Shown: positions 22,361 through 33,600 of the stretch, piece by piece
Numbering within the stretch: position 1 is the stretch's first letter
Layout of the letters: the number at the start of each line of letters is the position of its first letter
DNA from: Periplaneta americana
Taxonomy: Eukaryota > Arthropoda > Insecta > Blattodea > Blattidae
Assembly (NCBI RefSeq): GCF_040183065.1
Contig: NC_091132.1
Span: forward strand, 162,400,602-162,464,601
DNA length: 64,000 nucleotides
Reading direction: 5' to 3'
Notes under the pieces: generated by a model
Seen by the model: only the letters and a program-made list of their open reading frames with translations
Told to the model about the DNA's origin: nothing
Databases searched by the model: none
Translations under genes and position numbers: made by a program

Positions 22361-22796
22361 GTAGTCTAGTGCCTTGCATTTGGCAATGAACCATTAGCAG
22401 TCGTGCTTTCCAATACTTTTGAACTGTAGTTTCTTCTGATCTTAATGCTTCACAGGTCTTCAAGTGATCTTCATTCATTTCTGCTGGATCGTTACACAGG
22501 ACATATATGGGTGAAGCTGAGATACCTGTTCTGTAGAGATGACTTGCTAGACAGTCATGATTTGTCAATAGTCTGAAGGCTGCAACTGCTGTTTTTCTTG
22601 GTCTCTGGGGGATTATATCTGGGTTGGAAAGTAGTGTAATCCATTTTTTGTCTTTAGCATTTGATTCTATTTCTTGTAGGTATGAATGAGAAAATTTTGT
22701 AGTGATCAAGCGTTTTATTGAGGAATATGAGAAATTAAATTTAGATTTTTGTTTTATTGTTGTGCCTTTCTTGGCAAGTGTGTCTGCGGTTTCATT
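22361..22796 (-). mobile_element. LINE RNase H/C-terminal fragment with 14-bp target duplication
   Basis: The reverse strand runs from NETADTLAKKGT (end of an RNase H domain) through FRLLTNHDCLASHLYRTGI and IYVLCNDPAEMNEDHLKTCE, a zinc-knuckle-like tail. TCATTTTAAATGTT at 22347-22360 and 22797-22810 is a perfect target duplication, so this is a complete, heavily 5'-truncated insertion. Confidence 0.85.
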
Positions 22797-23399
22797 CATT
22801 TTAAATGTTACTGTTTAACATTCTTTGTCTTTGGCAACCTCACCAAGTTAAGGAGGATTGGATTATATATATACACCCACTGTTACACCAGTTCCTTTTT
22901 GTTTTTAAACAGAATCTGCAAGAAAAGAAAAATACTGTAGTACACACAGTATGTATGCTGGGCTTTGTTACACATTTACACAAGAACAAAAATGCTGCTA
23001 ATTAACAAAACTATGGACTTAACGTCATACCTGAAATATGATATATCAGTTGTTTTTTCCTTTTGATATTCCAGTTGTATGCAGCACACACAACAGGTAT
23101 GTTTTTTTTTGTTTTGTTTTTTTCGTAGCTCTTACCTCTGTATACACAATATTGTAAGCAGGCGAATTTTTACAATGGTAGGCGCTTAATTTATATCTGC
23201 CATGTTTCATGGTGGCATCGCAAAGACAGGACAACTTGGCCACTCTATAAACTCTTTCTAAGGGTCTATTTACACATGTCCGGGACGTGATGGTACTTTC
23301 CGTGTCTGTATCCGTCCTTTCCGACATGACTTTTTCATGTCTGTTCTCATTTTTCTGTTCCGTGCAGTTGTAATTCGGTAGTCAAGTGTTCAGTCCACG

Positions 23400-23514
23400 A
23401 TGAATTTTAGTGATGATGAACTGGCAATAATAGCCATAATATTGGATGAAGAGGAGGAAGAAAGGAAGAGGATGAAACAGCGGGTTTTTCACGAAAAAAT
23501 GAGGGGTTTTTTGA
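23400..23514 (+). pseudogene. Harbinger transposase, N-terminal fragment
   Basis: From an ATG at 23400 the peptide is MNFSDDELAIIAIILDEEEE followed by ERKRMKQRVFHEKM, the acidic and then basic start common to Harbinger-type transposases. It is cut at about 23514 by a LINE fragment. The helix-turn-helix and first catalytic region were not found downstream. Confidence 0.6.
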
Positions 23515-24300
23515 TCGGTGTTCATTATAGATGCCTGTTGCTAGTAGCCATAGTTGGGGTGTAGTCAATATATACTGCAGGGCTGTATCTTCTGCAACTG
23601 GTACTGATGATTTTAATTGACTTCTTTTGTGGTTTGTGGATGGACAGTATAGAAGAATGTGTTCCAGATTTTCATCATGATTATTGCACCACAGACAAGT
23701 AGGATTATCAGAAATGCGAAATCGCTGTAGGTACAATTGAGTGACAATGTGACCTGTTCTGGCTCTTGTTAAAAATGTTTGAACATGTCTGGAGACGTTT
23801 TTGTACGTTTCCAGGTCATTTGGTTTCTTTTGTACAGACTAAATTTTTTCCTTTGTCAGAAGAGAGCCAATTGTTGATCCATAGGTTTGTAAAAAGAGAC
23901 TTTACTGAAGCAAAAGCACTGGATAGAGATATCACTTGAAGAGGCCTTGGTTGCAAATGTTGCCTGTTTTGCAATATTATAGACTTTCTCGTTTCCAGAT
24001 ATACCACAATGACTAGGTATCCATTGAAATATTATTTCCTTTTGGAGTTCTTTTAGTTTACTTAGTTGTTTCTGAATTGGAATAATTCTATGTGCAAATA
24101 GGTTTGGTACATATTTAATTACATTAATTATAGCCCCCTTGGAGTTGGTAAATATGCAAATAGATTTTTAAGAAATTTCAGTAACACACTGAAGAGCAGC
24201 ACCAGTAGCTAGCAATTCAGTGTCAAGACTGGAGGAGGATGAACATGGTATGAAATAACTTTCTTGATATTTTGGATTTGTAGGTGGATTTATAATAGTA
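23515..24300 (-). mobile_element. LINE RNase H domain fragment
   Basis: The reverse strand encodes DTELLATGAALQC (RNase H Glu region), then FTNSKGAI, IIFQWIPSHCGISGNE and the tail NPTCLWCNNHDENLEHILLY with cysteines and histidines spaced like LINE C-termini. It ends at an A-run at about 23515. Stops in several frames. A related piece is rearranged at 63655-63835. Confidence 0.75.
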
Positions 24301-24318
24301 CATTATGCAACGAGCCTA

Positions 24319-24752
24319 TAATGGTAGTAATTAAGACGGCGAGTATGTTTATGAAACGAGTGCGAGTTTCATAATTTTCATATGAGCGTCTTAATTACCA
24401 TTATAGTCAAGTTTCATACGACTGTTTATGCTCGACCATATTGATTTTTTCCGGCAATTGGTGAAATGAATTTGCGGGAATGTGCTTTGTGAAAGGCTGG
24501 AAGATGACTGTGAATTGATGTTAAGTTGTGTGTTGTTTTTTCGACTGAGTTTAATATTGTCTAATCTCGCGCTAGTTGTCTTTCGATTGCATATCCGAGA
24601 ATAATCGATACTTGCGCTTTCATATTGCTACAGTGGTATTTTCTGATTGGTGGAACACCTGAACTTAATGAATAGGTGTACTTTAATGATGTACATTAAA
24701 GGGCTTCTACCAGGTGTATAATTACTACATTTCGGCATGGTCGAGCATAAAC
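24319..24752. repeat. Two adjacent hairpin/fold-back units
   Basis: TATAATGGTAGTAATTAAGACG at 24319-24340 pairs with CGTCTTAATTACCATTATAG near 24386-24405, with ATGAAAC/GTTTCAT inside the loop. Next to it, GTTTATGCTCGACCAT (24424-24439) pairs with ATGGTCGAGCATAAAC (24737-24752), bracketing a 329-bp MITE-like unit. Confidence 0.65.
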
Positions 24753-24947
24753 TATAATAAAATAAAGTAGTAATAAATTAAAATGAGTAACATTCATTGT
24801 AATGAAAATGTTATATTGTAAAGCGGATGTACAAATATCGATTAAGTTTACAAAAATGCAACATTGACGGGGAAAAAAAATAGAAAAAAATACGTATGTG
24901 AAACAAACAAGAAAAATGTAATTGCCATCATAAATGTTATTGGTTGC

Positions 24948-25795
24948 TCAACTAGTTGTCATGTTATTGAGCTCACTTTTCACCAAAATTCTGTCAAAGT
25001 TTCTGTTATCTTCAGTGCTATTCATGTCAGAACACGAAGAAGAACTCGAAGGAGACTCCGTACTCTCATTATTAGCTAATGCTGCTAAGGGTTGAAATGC
25101 CCTTTGACAAGAGACTTGCGTAGAGGTGGCACCCTGTTGCTCAGTAAGCATCATCATTTCATATTTGTGGACTGTTGCAAAAATTTCTGATTTTGCTAAA
25201 CTCAAATAGTAGGGAGAAAATGACTTTAACATTGGAGAAATTCCAAATAAAAAAGCGTCAACGGGATGTTGTAAATTTGCTGTGACCTGGTTAGATGTAG
25301 TTGCTTCTTGTCCAGAATGTTTCTCGAGGAAGTATTTCAGCAATAGTGAAGATGCTGGTTCATGTTGAACCTTTCGTTTTGTGCCACTCCTTCGAGGAGT
25401 TGAAAACGCAGAGGAGTCAGTTTTATTAGCACTGTTATTTGCTGTAGGTACATCCGTGATGTTCACGTCTTGACGGACAAGCTGCTGCTGCTGGGATTGT
25501 GGTTGTGGTTGTTCTGCTGTATTTTCAGATTCTTGTTCTTGATCGTTTTCACTTTCACAGTCATCCGTTGCTAGACGAATGTTTCCTTTAGTATCTCTTT
25601 CATCGAGATATTTAGTCATGAAACTTAATTGATCTGCAAATCTGTACCGTTTTACTCGTTTACTTGTAGTTTTCAATTTCTTTAGCGACTTCTTGTAATT
25701 ATCCCTGATATTGTTCCATCTCGCCTTGCACCTTTCACCTGACAAAAAAGACAAAGTATGTAGATCCTCTGTACATTTATACTTTTCTAAATTAG
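24948..25795 (-). CDS. MADF/BESS protein of the Harbinger element, exon 2
   Basis: Second and last exon of a two-exon gene (first exon 27696-27828). It enters at acceptor TTTTTAG|CT, completes a split Ala codon and runs 281 further codons to a stop. It carries the second half of a MADF (Myb/SANT-like) DNA-binding domain (RCKARWNNIRDNYKKSLKKL), a Gln-rich linker, RRSGTKRK (possible nuclear signal) and a BESS-like motif (DAFLFGISPMLKSF, LAKSEIFATVHKYEM), then a Ser-rich tail. Total protein is 326 residues with no stop or frame break. MADF proteins encoded by Harbinger transposons assist the transposase in DNA binding and nuclear entry. This one is open while the partner transposase is broken. 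Confidence 0.8.
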
Positions 25796-26769
25796 CTAAA
25801 AACATAATGTAAGTAATGTATTTTAATTTATTTGTTTCAGATTCCTGGAAACTGGGGATTCTTTTAAAACGATATCTTTCAGCTACCGTCTAGGGCAGTA
25901 ATGTCAACTGATGCCCATAGGAGCAAGCGGGCACTTTAGAGCCCAGGAGAGCCTGAGCGCTTTACAGCAGAAAGGAAAGAGACAAACGAAAGAGGCAGTA
26001 TATGCCTCTTGGTCGAACTATATACAGGGATGGCCAGCACTGATTCAATGGATAAAGGAAAGAGAACTTATTAAAACGGTATCCATGTTAATTTTTAGAT
26101 TTGTCTGAGAAGTATAAGTTTTAATTTTAATGTTTATTTTTCACAAGTTTTCTTTTTTATTCAAAAGGAATATTTTCTCAACGTTTTTTACAGAAACGTG
26201 AAATTTTCAGATATGTTTGTTTAGTAACCTTACACGTACTAAAACAATGTTGTCGTAAATCTAATATATCGTAAATACGTATTACTGAATATAGTGTATT
26301 AAAATGTTTGGAAATATTCGCATGGAAAATGTTTGTAAGGAAATGAATTAACAAAGCAAATACTGTTACATCACAAACAAAAGATATGTGCCTATGTGTC
26401 GGTAAAACGTCAGCTCTATAGCTTCAGCAGATTTCGAGATAATTTAATATTTTGATAACAGAAAACTGCGCACCAATATCAGCTAAAAGCATAATGCGGT
26501 AAGAGTTTTATTATGTAATATTAGTTACAGTTAAAACATACACCTAGACAACTTTGCTTTGAACTATAATATTTTTTTATTACTTTTATAAGGCTAAAGA
26601 TACCATCAATATCAATTTCAACATATCATGTCATATTGAGTGTCTTTCTTTGGGATAACACTTTCTTTATGAATGATGTGTATAATTCACTTAGTACAGT
26701 ATAGTTGTAGTTATTGTGGAACAGACTGCTTATTCCCCCTAGCATACCTAGCGCTTAATGCCCGCGCAC

Positions 26770-27500
26770 GACGTCAAGGTCGGGCATTCCACTATACACA
26801 ACATTGTGATGGAAACGTGTGAAGTTAGGCCTATATTGGAGAGCTTATGCACAAAGTAATGCCTCACCCAACAGAGGAAATGGGGAAAGCCATCGAGAAA
26901 GACTTCCAAGAACGTTGGGATTTCACGAACTGTTTGGGATGAGTTGATGGTAAACACGTCATTCAGGCTTGGCCGAACAGAGGCTCTCAGTTTCACAATT
27001 ATAAAAAAACATTTTTCGGGCCAGCAATTGGACACAACAAAGCGCATTTTCAATTACCGACTGAGCCATGCTCGGAGGGTAGTTGCAGATGCTTTCGGTA
27101 TTCCAGCCCAAAAATTCATAATTTACAACAGATGAACCCAATCAAAGCCGGAAAACGTCGATAACATAATACTAGGGACTTGTGTGCTACATAATTTTCG
27201 TAGGAACTATGACGACAAGCCTTTGACGCTAGTAAATGAAACATATGTTTCTATAAACCAAGAATCCACAGCTCCAAAACTTGCCCGCTCGTGGAGGGAA
27301 TTCGGTCAGAGAGGCTTTTAGCATTAGGGAAAAGTTCAAAGAATATTTCTGCTCAGAAGCTGGTTCAGTACTGTGGCAAGAAAACATGAAAACTATCCAT
27401 AACGTCACTTCTTGTTTGTCTGGGGAGCTTCTTGAAATGCTATTATGTGAAGCTCTCAGAATGCCAATTACATTGATGTTCAGACAGACGTTGCTTTTAT
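26770..27500 (+). pseudogene. Harbinger transposase nuclease domain remnant
   Basis: Shifting + frames give HSTIHNIVMETCEV, QERWDFTNCLG, VDGKHVIQAWPNRGSQFHNY (DDE_Tnp_4-like), then NYRLSHARRVVADAFGI and NIILGTCVLHNF. The stretch expected between the two halves, including a catalytic Asp, is deleted, and a stop replaces the residue before VDGKH. It lies inside the intron of the MADF gene on the other strand. Confidence 0.75.
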
Positions 27501-27695
27501 AATATATTACTTATTTCATTAAATTAGATTAGTTAAATTGATGTTCAGACAGACAGATTGTATTAGGCTATATTACTCGATGTTATTCACTTAATTCAAT
27601 TTAGATTAGCTAAAAGTGATGGTCCTATAGACGGACTGTTTTATGTTAAATATAATAAAGTTAATAAAACACTAACATAAAATAACAATAAACAC

Positions 27696-27828
27696 CTTCA
27701 GCTTCCATTTTCTGTCCAATTTCGTTCCAGACACGCATCTTCAGCCCACTATCCATGTATTTTGGATCAGCTAAATCATATAAAAATGTGTGTGCCTTCA
27801 CTAACTCAATCAACAGTTTGTCCTTCAT
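27696..27828 (-). CDS. MADF/BESS protein of the Harbinger element, exon 1
   Basis: The start codon is at 27828-27826 on the reverse strand. The exon encodes 44 codons plus one base: MKDKLLIELVKAHTFLYDLA, DPKYMDSGLKMRVWNEIGQ, KMEAE. This is the first half of a MADF domain (hydrophobic-LI-V, LYD, Y-D, W-EI). The donor is GAAG|GTGTTT. Joining to the acceptor at 25795 keeps the frame and completes the domain at the right place, which is the main support for the splice. The 1.9-kb intron contains the antisense transposase remnant. Confidence 0.7.
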
Positions 27829-28125
27829 TTCGACAGGTTAGAAATAGTTCAAAAGTATAAAATACAACCACAAAATTCGAAGAAAGCAGAGAAGCGAGTA
27901 GGCGGGAAGAGAGTACGCTGCAACGCACGTCCGTGAAAACAAAAAGATCGGTGGCGAGCGAAAACGTTTTGCCGGCACGGATCACGGAGAAGCACTGAAC
28001 ACAGTGTGCACTGAACGTGTCGGCGAATGTCGTTGCAGGAGGAGACGATTTTTTATTTTCTCGGAAGATGCCGCCACGTCACGGAGAGCATCGTCACGTA
28101 CCGGAGATGTGTGAATAGACCTTTA

Positions 28126-28524
28126 AGGTTGGTTGGTTTGGAATTTCGGAACGCGTTCTATATTGCTTGCTGGAACAAATCTATTTGTAACAAAATATTA
28201 GAATCCAGAAGACCGTGTGCACAAAAAAAAAAAAGAAAGTCAAAGTCTGATACAGGTTTCATCTAGCCTATATAGCAGGTGTAGATTGTATTGCATTCTT
28301 TTTTATATATAATTATTCATTTAGGTATATATTACGCTAATACCAGAATATAACTACCGAATCATCACCAATAAGCGTTCAAACAATTACTTAGGCTATA
28401 GGTACCTATTGTATTCCTGTAATAGTTATAACATGGTATACAAGTTATTTTCTTGTTCCACCAAACTTCAGATAATCTTAAAATATCTATATTGGATTAC
28501 AAGATTTCTGATTCGTATTAACGC
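28126..28524. other. Unassigned intergenic sequence
   Basis: No exon or repeat recognised. Confidence 0.4.
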
Positions 28525-29135
28525 TTCGATCCTCACTTTGAGAGAGGAATAGAAGTTACGGGTGTTTTAGAATAAGGTGCTTAGGAAAATATTTGACCTA
28601 AGAGGAAAGAAGTTACAGGAGAATGGAGAAAGTTCGTAATGCAGAATTGCACGCAATTGAATTCTTCACCTGACATAATTAGGAACTTTAAATCAAAACG
28701 TTTGATATGGACAGGGCATGTAGCACGTATGAGCGAATCCAGGAATGCATGTAGAGTGTTAGTTGGGAGGCCGGAGGGGAAAAAATACATTTGAGGAGGC
28801 CGAGACGTAGATGGGATGATAGTATTATAACATGGTCTAATATATACAGTCATGAACCTCAATACGTAGGAAATATGCATGCATAGATAGTTGCTAACCA
28901 CTAGGATCGCCTCATCACAGACAATGCGAAATAGTATCTACACAGTCTATCGTTCCTAGTACCCTCATCAACTCAAGCTTTGTGACTATATATACTAGAC
29001 TGTGATTATATTAATATATTTGAGGAAGGTGAGATATGATGGTAGAGACTGGCTTAATCTTGCTGAGGATATTGACCGATGGTGGGCTTATGTGAGGGCG
29101 GGAATGAACCTCCGGATTCCATAAAAGCCATGAGT
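28525..29135 (+). mobile_element. LINE 3' tail (family L) split by a MITE
   Basis: From CTCACTTTGAGAGAGGAATA through the RWAGHV-equivalent block to AACCTCCGGATTCC and a short TAAG tail. It has point changes and stops. A palindromic MITE interrupts it at about 28831-28995. Confidence 0.8.
28831..28995. mobile_element. Palindromic MITE (family M2), copy 1
   Basis: Ends CATGGTCTAATATATACAGT and ACTATATATACTAGACTGTG are inverted repeats. ATTATA flanks both sides. It shares interior CTAACCACTAGGATCG with the reversed copy at 30507-30690. Confidence 0.7.
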
Positions 29136-29927
29136 AAGTACTAACACTGAAGTAGAATCCAACGTTTTATATTCATTTTATAGAGTAGTCCTGTGTGCAA
29201 ACGTGAGATCTATTTTCCAACTTTGATATGAGACGGAATATTGGTTATGGTTGAAATGTGGTTATTAAACATTGAAATCATAAGATAATTTGTATAAACA
29301 AAAGCCGCCCTAAATAAGGGTTCGATAGATCGGCCTACTAATCAATTCATAAAGAATAATAAGTAAACAAAACAATTTTGTGACACTTGGAAAGAAAAAG
29401 AAAAAACATTAAGATAAGAAAACGTAGGAAATCATTTACAATAAAAATTTTGTTGGGTACAAATGATTACTAATTATAGCTAAGGATGATTTTAACACGT
29501 GAGATCCTATGGCATCAATTGTTGCATCAGAAATTTTGTATTGTTTAAGTTGACAGGTAAGACATGTACAGTATAAGCGTGCGTGCAATTATAATAAGGT
29601 TATAAATTCGAATATTATGCGAATAACATGGTTATATTAGAAGAGACATTTAATTTAGGCATCAAGAATAGTGTAGTCATCCTTGTAGAAAGGTTTATGT
29701 ACTTCAAGTAAAGTATGTTGCCTGTAAATAAAGCAAATGTGGTTGAGTTTTCGTCAAAATTACGCTTGTTTAAAGATGTTCATATTTCTCTGTAACATTA
29801 TTAACCAGTTACATTACTGACATGTTTAGAAATTAAAGATAAAACATTTTGTATCAAGTTGAAATAACTTTTTCTACACAGCTCAGTTTGTGTCGATCAC
29901 TGCCAATTACGCAACGTTTTCTTACAG
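29136..29927. other. Upstream region of gene B start exon
   Basis: AT-rich; no promoter element could be picked out. The start exon has its own acceptor, so an untranslated first exon should lie somewhere upstream, but I could not place it. Confidence 0.4.
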
Positions 29928-30028
29928 TTGTGATGGACGTGATCAAGAAGGAACGTGACTCTGATCCATTGGACTTACAACCACAGGGTGACACGTACGA
30001 AATAGGGAAGAACAGCACTTTATCAGAG
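29928..30028 (+). CDS. Gene B, start exon of C2H2 zinc-finger protein
   Basis: After acceptor TTTTCTTACAG come five untranslated bases, then ATG at 29933 and 32 codons (MDVIKKERDSDPLDLQPQGD, TYEIGKNSTLSE), ending at GAG|GTAAAC in phase 0. This start was chosen because gene C has the same layout (acceptor, TTGTAATGG, then a xIKxExxxDPL peptide). It contains one IKKE motif followed by acidic residues. Phase 0 matches the next exon at 38505 across an 8.5-kb intron. Confidence 0.82.
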
Positions 30029-30124
30029 GTAAACTGAAACGACTCACTATGTATTTTATTTGTTTAACAGTGCAGGAAATGTAATCCATTTTACACTTTA
30101 TATTCAGTAGACTAAATTAGAATC

Positions 30125-30300
30125 CCACGCCGTATTTATGTGGTGTAATGGGTCATGGTTTGGACTGGCGATATGAAATGCACGTGGTTGGAGTCTCCAC
30201 ATAGGAAGACATTTTTTCTTATGAAGTTCGACTAGTCTGTGGGGGAACGGTCTTATCCTTGCATCATGATGGAGAAGTGCAGAGACACAGTTTGTAGGCC
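30125..30300 (+). repeat. tRNA-related SINE (S1-like)
   Basis: B-box-like GGTTGGAGTCTCC, followed by GGAAGACATTTTTTCTTATG, resembles the S1 head and its downstream GGAAGAAATTTTCTCATG. Degenerate. Confidence 0.5.
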
Positions 30301-30506
30301 TAATATAATCCGGTCTAGAAAACCAGCTTGAACTTGACAGCAGATCAGTTTGCTGACTACACATTATCCTTAGTGCTTGATGTAGGATCTTCCACCTCTG
30401 CTGTAGGTAAGGTGGCATTAGGCTAGCAGTTAGCTCTTATGTGTTGGCAGTATTATGAATTTCTCGCCATGGATTATTGTTATAGTTACTGTGATTACGC
30501 TATTAG

Positions 30507-30690
30507 CACAGTCTAATATATAGAGTCACGAAGCTTCAGATGTTGAGGATACTAGGAGCAATAGACTGTGCCAGTACTATTTAGCATTATCTGTGACGAG
30601 GCGATAGTAACGATCCTAGTGGTTAGCAACTATCTATGGATGCATGTTCCCTACGTATTGAGCTTCGTGACTATATATTCTAGACTATGC
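30507..30690. mobile_element. Palindromic MITE (family M2), copy 2
   Basis: Inverted ends CACAGTCTAATATATAGAGT and GACTATATATTCTAGACTAT, flanked on both sides by (G)CTATTAG, a 7-8 bp target duplication of hAT size. It is in the opposite orientation to copy 1. Confidence 0.8.
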
Positions 30691-31137
30691 TATTAGCCTG
30701 TGGAATTCCAGAGTTGCCAGTCTCACACACCAACATGTTGTTCTTATGTTTTATGGACCGTAATAATTTTTTTCCCACGTCTTAAATGTAATTTATATTT
30801 TCAGAAGTAGACGATTATTTTGATTATTATTTTTAGTAGCTGTTAAGAGTAAAATATTACAAGGTTGCTGTAGTTCCGTTTGTCACCTCTGTAGAAAATT
30901 TAGGTCCCTCTTGGGTTAAGCTAGCGCTGAGATAGTTTCCTTTCCATTTCGCTTCCACACCTTCAACTATTTCCTCTGTAATAGGAACATAACTTGGTGA
31001 CATTACGAAAGTTTCATGCTAGTGTTTAGGTTAGGTTAGTTTAGGCTTTTGTTATGCTTTTAGGTTAGGTTAGTTTAGGCTTTTGTTATGCCTTTGCATA
31101 TATGAATGTCTACAGAAGTTTCAAAACCTGATGATTT

Positions 31138-31571
31138 TTATATATATTATTTTAATGTACCGAAGTACATATGATATTTCCATGCAGATATTCTGCGTCA
31201 TCATGCGATGAAAGAGTAATGAAACGAAGAAAAATTCTCTCCGCCGCCGATATTTGAACCCGGGTTTTCAGCTCTACGTGCTGATGCTATACCCACCCCG
31301 GCATCGGGTAGAATTGTCTCATATTAAGTTCCAACTCTTGGGTTCCCTCTAGTGGCCGCCCTCTGCATTACGTCATAGATGTCTATGAACATAGGACCGA
31401 AGTCCACACATGTGCTGAGATGCACTCGTTATGAGTGACTAGTTGGCCGGGATCCGACGGAATAAGCGCCGTCTTAAATCACGAAGTGATTTACGCATAT
31501 CATATATATTATTTTAATGTACCGAAGTACATATGATATTTCCATGCAGATATTCTGCGTCATCATACGAT
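31138..31571 (-). repeat. tRNA-headed SINE (family S6) between 70-bp direct repeats
   Basis: Sequence 31138-31208 (TACCGAAGTACATATGATAT...) recurs at 31501-31571 with one or two differences. Between them the reverse strand holds a tRNA-like head with a B box in GAACCCGGG context and a body including GTGGCCGCC-like and ACTCTTGGGTTCCC sequence. Confidence 0.7.
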
Positions 31572-32496
31572 GTTTTTTGTTTAGTGATGTTTTCAGCGTA
31601 AAGAACGACGTAGAAACAAAGTTACAATGTAAGAATTTTGTGTCCATTTTATTATTATTTGTTGTGCTTCACTGTATACGAGTGGTTAATAAATTAATAC
31701 AAGTTTTACGTTCTTCACTTTACATCGTATTGTGTGTTTTATGTCCGTATGTTCCTTTCCTTCACCAGAAATCACAACGATTGCACTTCCATTACGTCGC
31801 ATTCCTCATTTTACACGTTATTTTCTACATTTCCGAACAAGTTCATTTCTCAAAATATCTCTATATAAAATCCTTAACGTTTTTAATCCATCTCCACAAG
31901 AAATCTGTTACAGATTCGACTATTTTTACTTTCAAAATCACCAGAACTACCTCAACGCTCGTTTTTCCCAATCAAGGATGTATTGTGAGCGATAATTTGC
32001 TTTGTACTTTGCTCACACTAGCAGCACATGACATTTTTTTTTTCTAATTTCTGAGATATAATTATAGTTACCTGATGTGCTCTCTGATGTCCCACAACTG
32101 TAAACTCATTTCACTTTAGTGATCAGCATAGATGCAGTACATGGTGCAAATTACTGACAAGTAAAACAGTGACAATAATGAAACAGGTGGAAGAGTTTAG
32201 AAGTGTATTGGTTAGATATCTGAAAATGTTGTTGAAGTTCAGGTACTGATACGGATTGTCTTATAATTGTAAACAAGAGACACAGGTGAAGGTTTAATTC
32301 AATTTGGGAGTCTTTTAGAGTTATTGAGAATGTTGTAGGATAAGAAAATAATCAAGTAGGATAAATGTAGATTTGAATTGAGCACCAAGTCGAAGAATGA
32401 GCAAGCATTAATCGATTTATAGTTTTCGTAAGTGACATCATTGATACTACTGGAGATATAAAAGGAAAAGCATGAGTTTTACGCATTTTGTTCTTA

Positions 32497-33600
32497 CCAG
32501 GGGCGGCTCTACAATAAGAACTGCAGAGCTGCAGAACCGCCATTTAAATGGACCTGAAAAAATTAAACATGTAAAACGTGCTTTCATGTAAACTAGTTCA
32601 TTGTTGTCCACACCTGTGGAGTAACGGTTAGCGCGTTTAGCCGCGAAACCAGGTGGCCCGGGTTCGATTCCTGATCGGGGCAAGTTACCTGGTTGAGGTT
32701 TTTTCCGGGGTTTTCCCTCAACCCAATATGAGCAAATGCTGGGTAACTTTCGGTGTTGGACCCCGGACTCATTTCACCGGCATTATCACCATCTCATTCA
32801 GATGCTAAATAACCTAAGCTGTTGATAAAGCGTCGTAAAATAATTACTAAAATAAAATAAAAAAAAAGTTCATTATTTCATTTATTTTTCCAATTCATTC
32901 TCCTTCGATTCGATATTTTACTGTCTGTAGGAGCCTTGAACTGTTCGAGAATTTTAGCTGTAGCGTACTTTTCGGATCTGTGATCGGCAGTTCCTGAAGC
33001 TCAACATAGGGTAGTCGGCAGCAGAAAACTGGTTTTCTTCACTGTCCCATAAGACTGCATTAGAGCTGCAACTGAAGCAGCTCTCTCCGAATATACAAAA
33101 GAACCGCCAACACCCTCATCTCTTTATGACCTGCCTTAGAACACATAGGCTTCTGGACTACTGCATATCATTACAGTTCCAGTGTGTTATAGTACTGTGG
33201 GTGGTGTGATGTGATTAGTCTGTGTGTCTAAGGAAATATTTTATATTAAAAATGAATGAAATGAAAACCTAATCGACGGACCCTTTTCGAAATTAAAAGA
33301 TAAATTGCATGTTAACCTAAGAAATCAGGACGTCCTACACAAAATTTAAATATTGAAATTTCTGGAAAAAGTCGAGGAAATCATGTAGCCTACTAGTCAT
33401 TTTAATACCGAAATGTGTAATGGAAACGATTGGTTTTTTGCTGCACTCATGAAAATGCTTTCTCCCCCACCTGTGTATTCTGCTTAGAGGAGAAAATGCA
33501 TGGACAAACACCGGAGTGAAGGATTTAGTTAATTTGACTTAAAAAACTAGAAAAGCATGTGTGGCACATCTCCACTACGTGACTAGTTGTAACAGGTGGG
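32497..33600 (+). mobile_element. hAT-type transposon remnant
   Basis: It starts CAGGGGCGGCTCTACAATAA, a hAT-style terminus. At about 33490-33550 the + strand reads GENAWTNTGVKDLVNLT, matching the TTF/ZMYM-type zinc finger region of hAT transposases, with frame breaks. No right terminus was found. A SINE is inserted at 32601-32865. Confidence 0.5.
32601..32865 (+). repeat. tRNA-headed SINE, family S3
   Basis: Head CACCTGTGGAGTAACGGTTA with B box GGGTTCGATTCC, body TTTTCCGGGGTTTTCCCTCA, tail AGCGTCGTAAAATAA and an A-rich end. AGTTCATT flanks both sides. A reverse-strand copy is at 53664-53908. Confidence 0.88.

Larger units (their letters stand above)
23260..28125. mobile_element. PIF/Harbinger-type transposon, composite with nested insertions
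   Basis: Inverted ends: GGGTCTATTTACACATGTCC at the left (from about 23261) and, inverted from about 28123, AGGTCTATTCACACATCTCC, both continuing into a GACGTGATG/TACGTGACG-like stretch. TAA/TTA abuts the ends, as expected for the 3-bp target of this superfamily, though the exact edge is unclear. Inside are a transposase N-terminus (+), a transposase nuclease remnant (+), a MADF/BESS gene (-), a LINE fragment and a small fold-back element. Confidence 0.8.

Noticed and set aside
29700-29927. Possible gene B promoter or untranslated first exon next to the start exon
   Set aside because: Only an acceptor is visible; no initiator or TATA arrangement could be defended.
30104-30418. 104-codon reverse frame with His/Pro/Arg
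   Set aside because: Lies over a SINE-like repeat and has no domain.
31517-32047. 176-codon open frame on the + strand
   Set aside because: Phe/Leu/His-rich composition typical of AT-rich intron noise; no domain and no splice signals.
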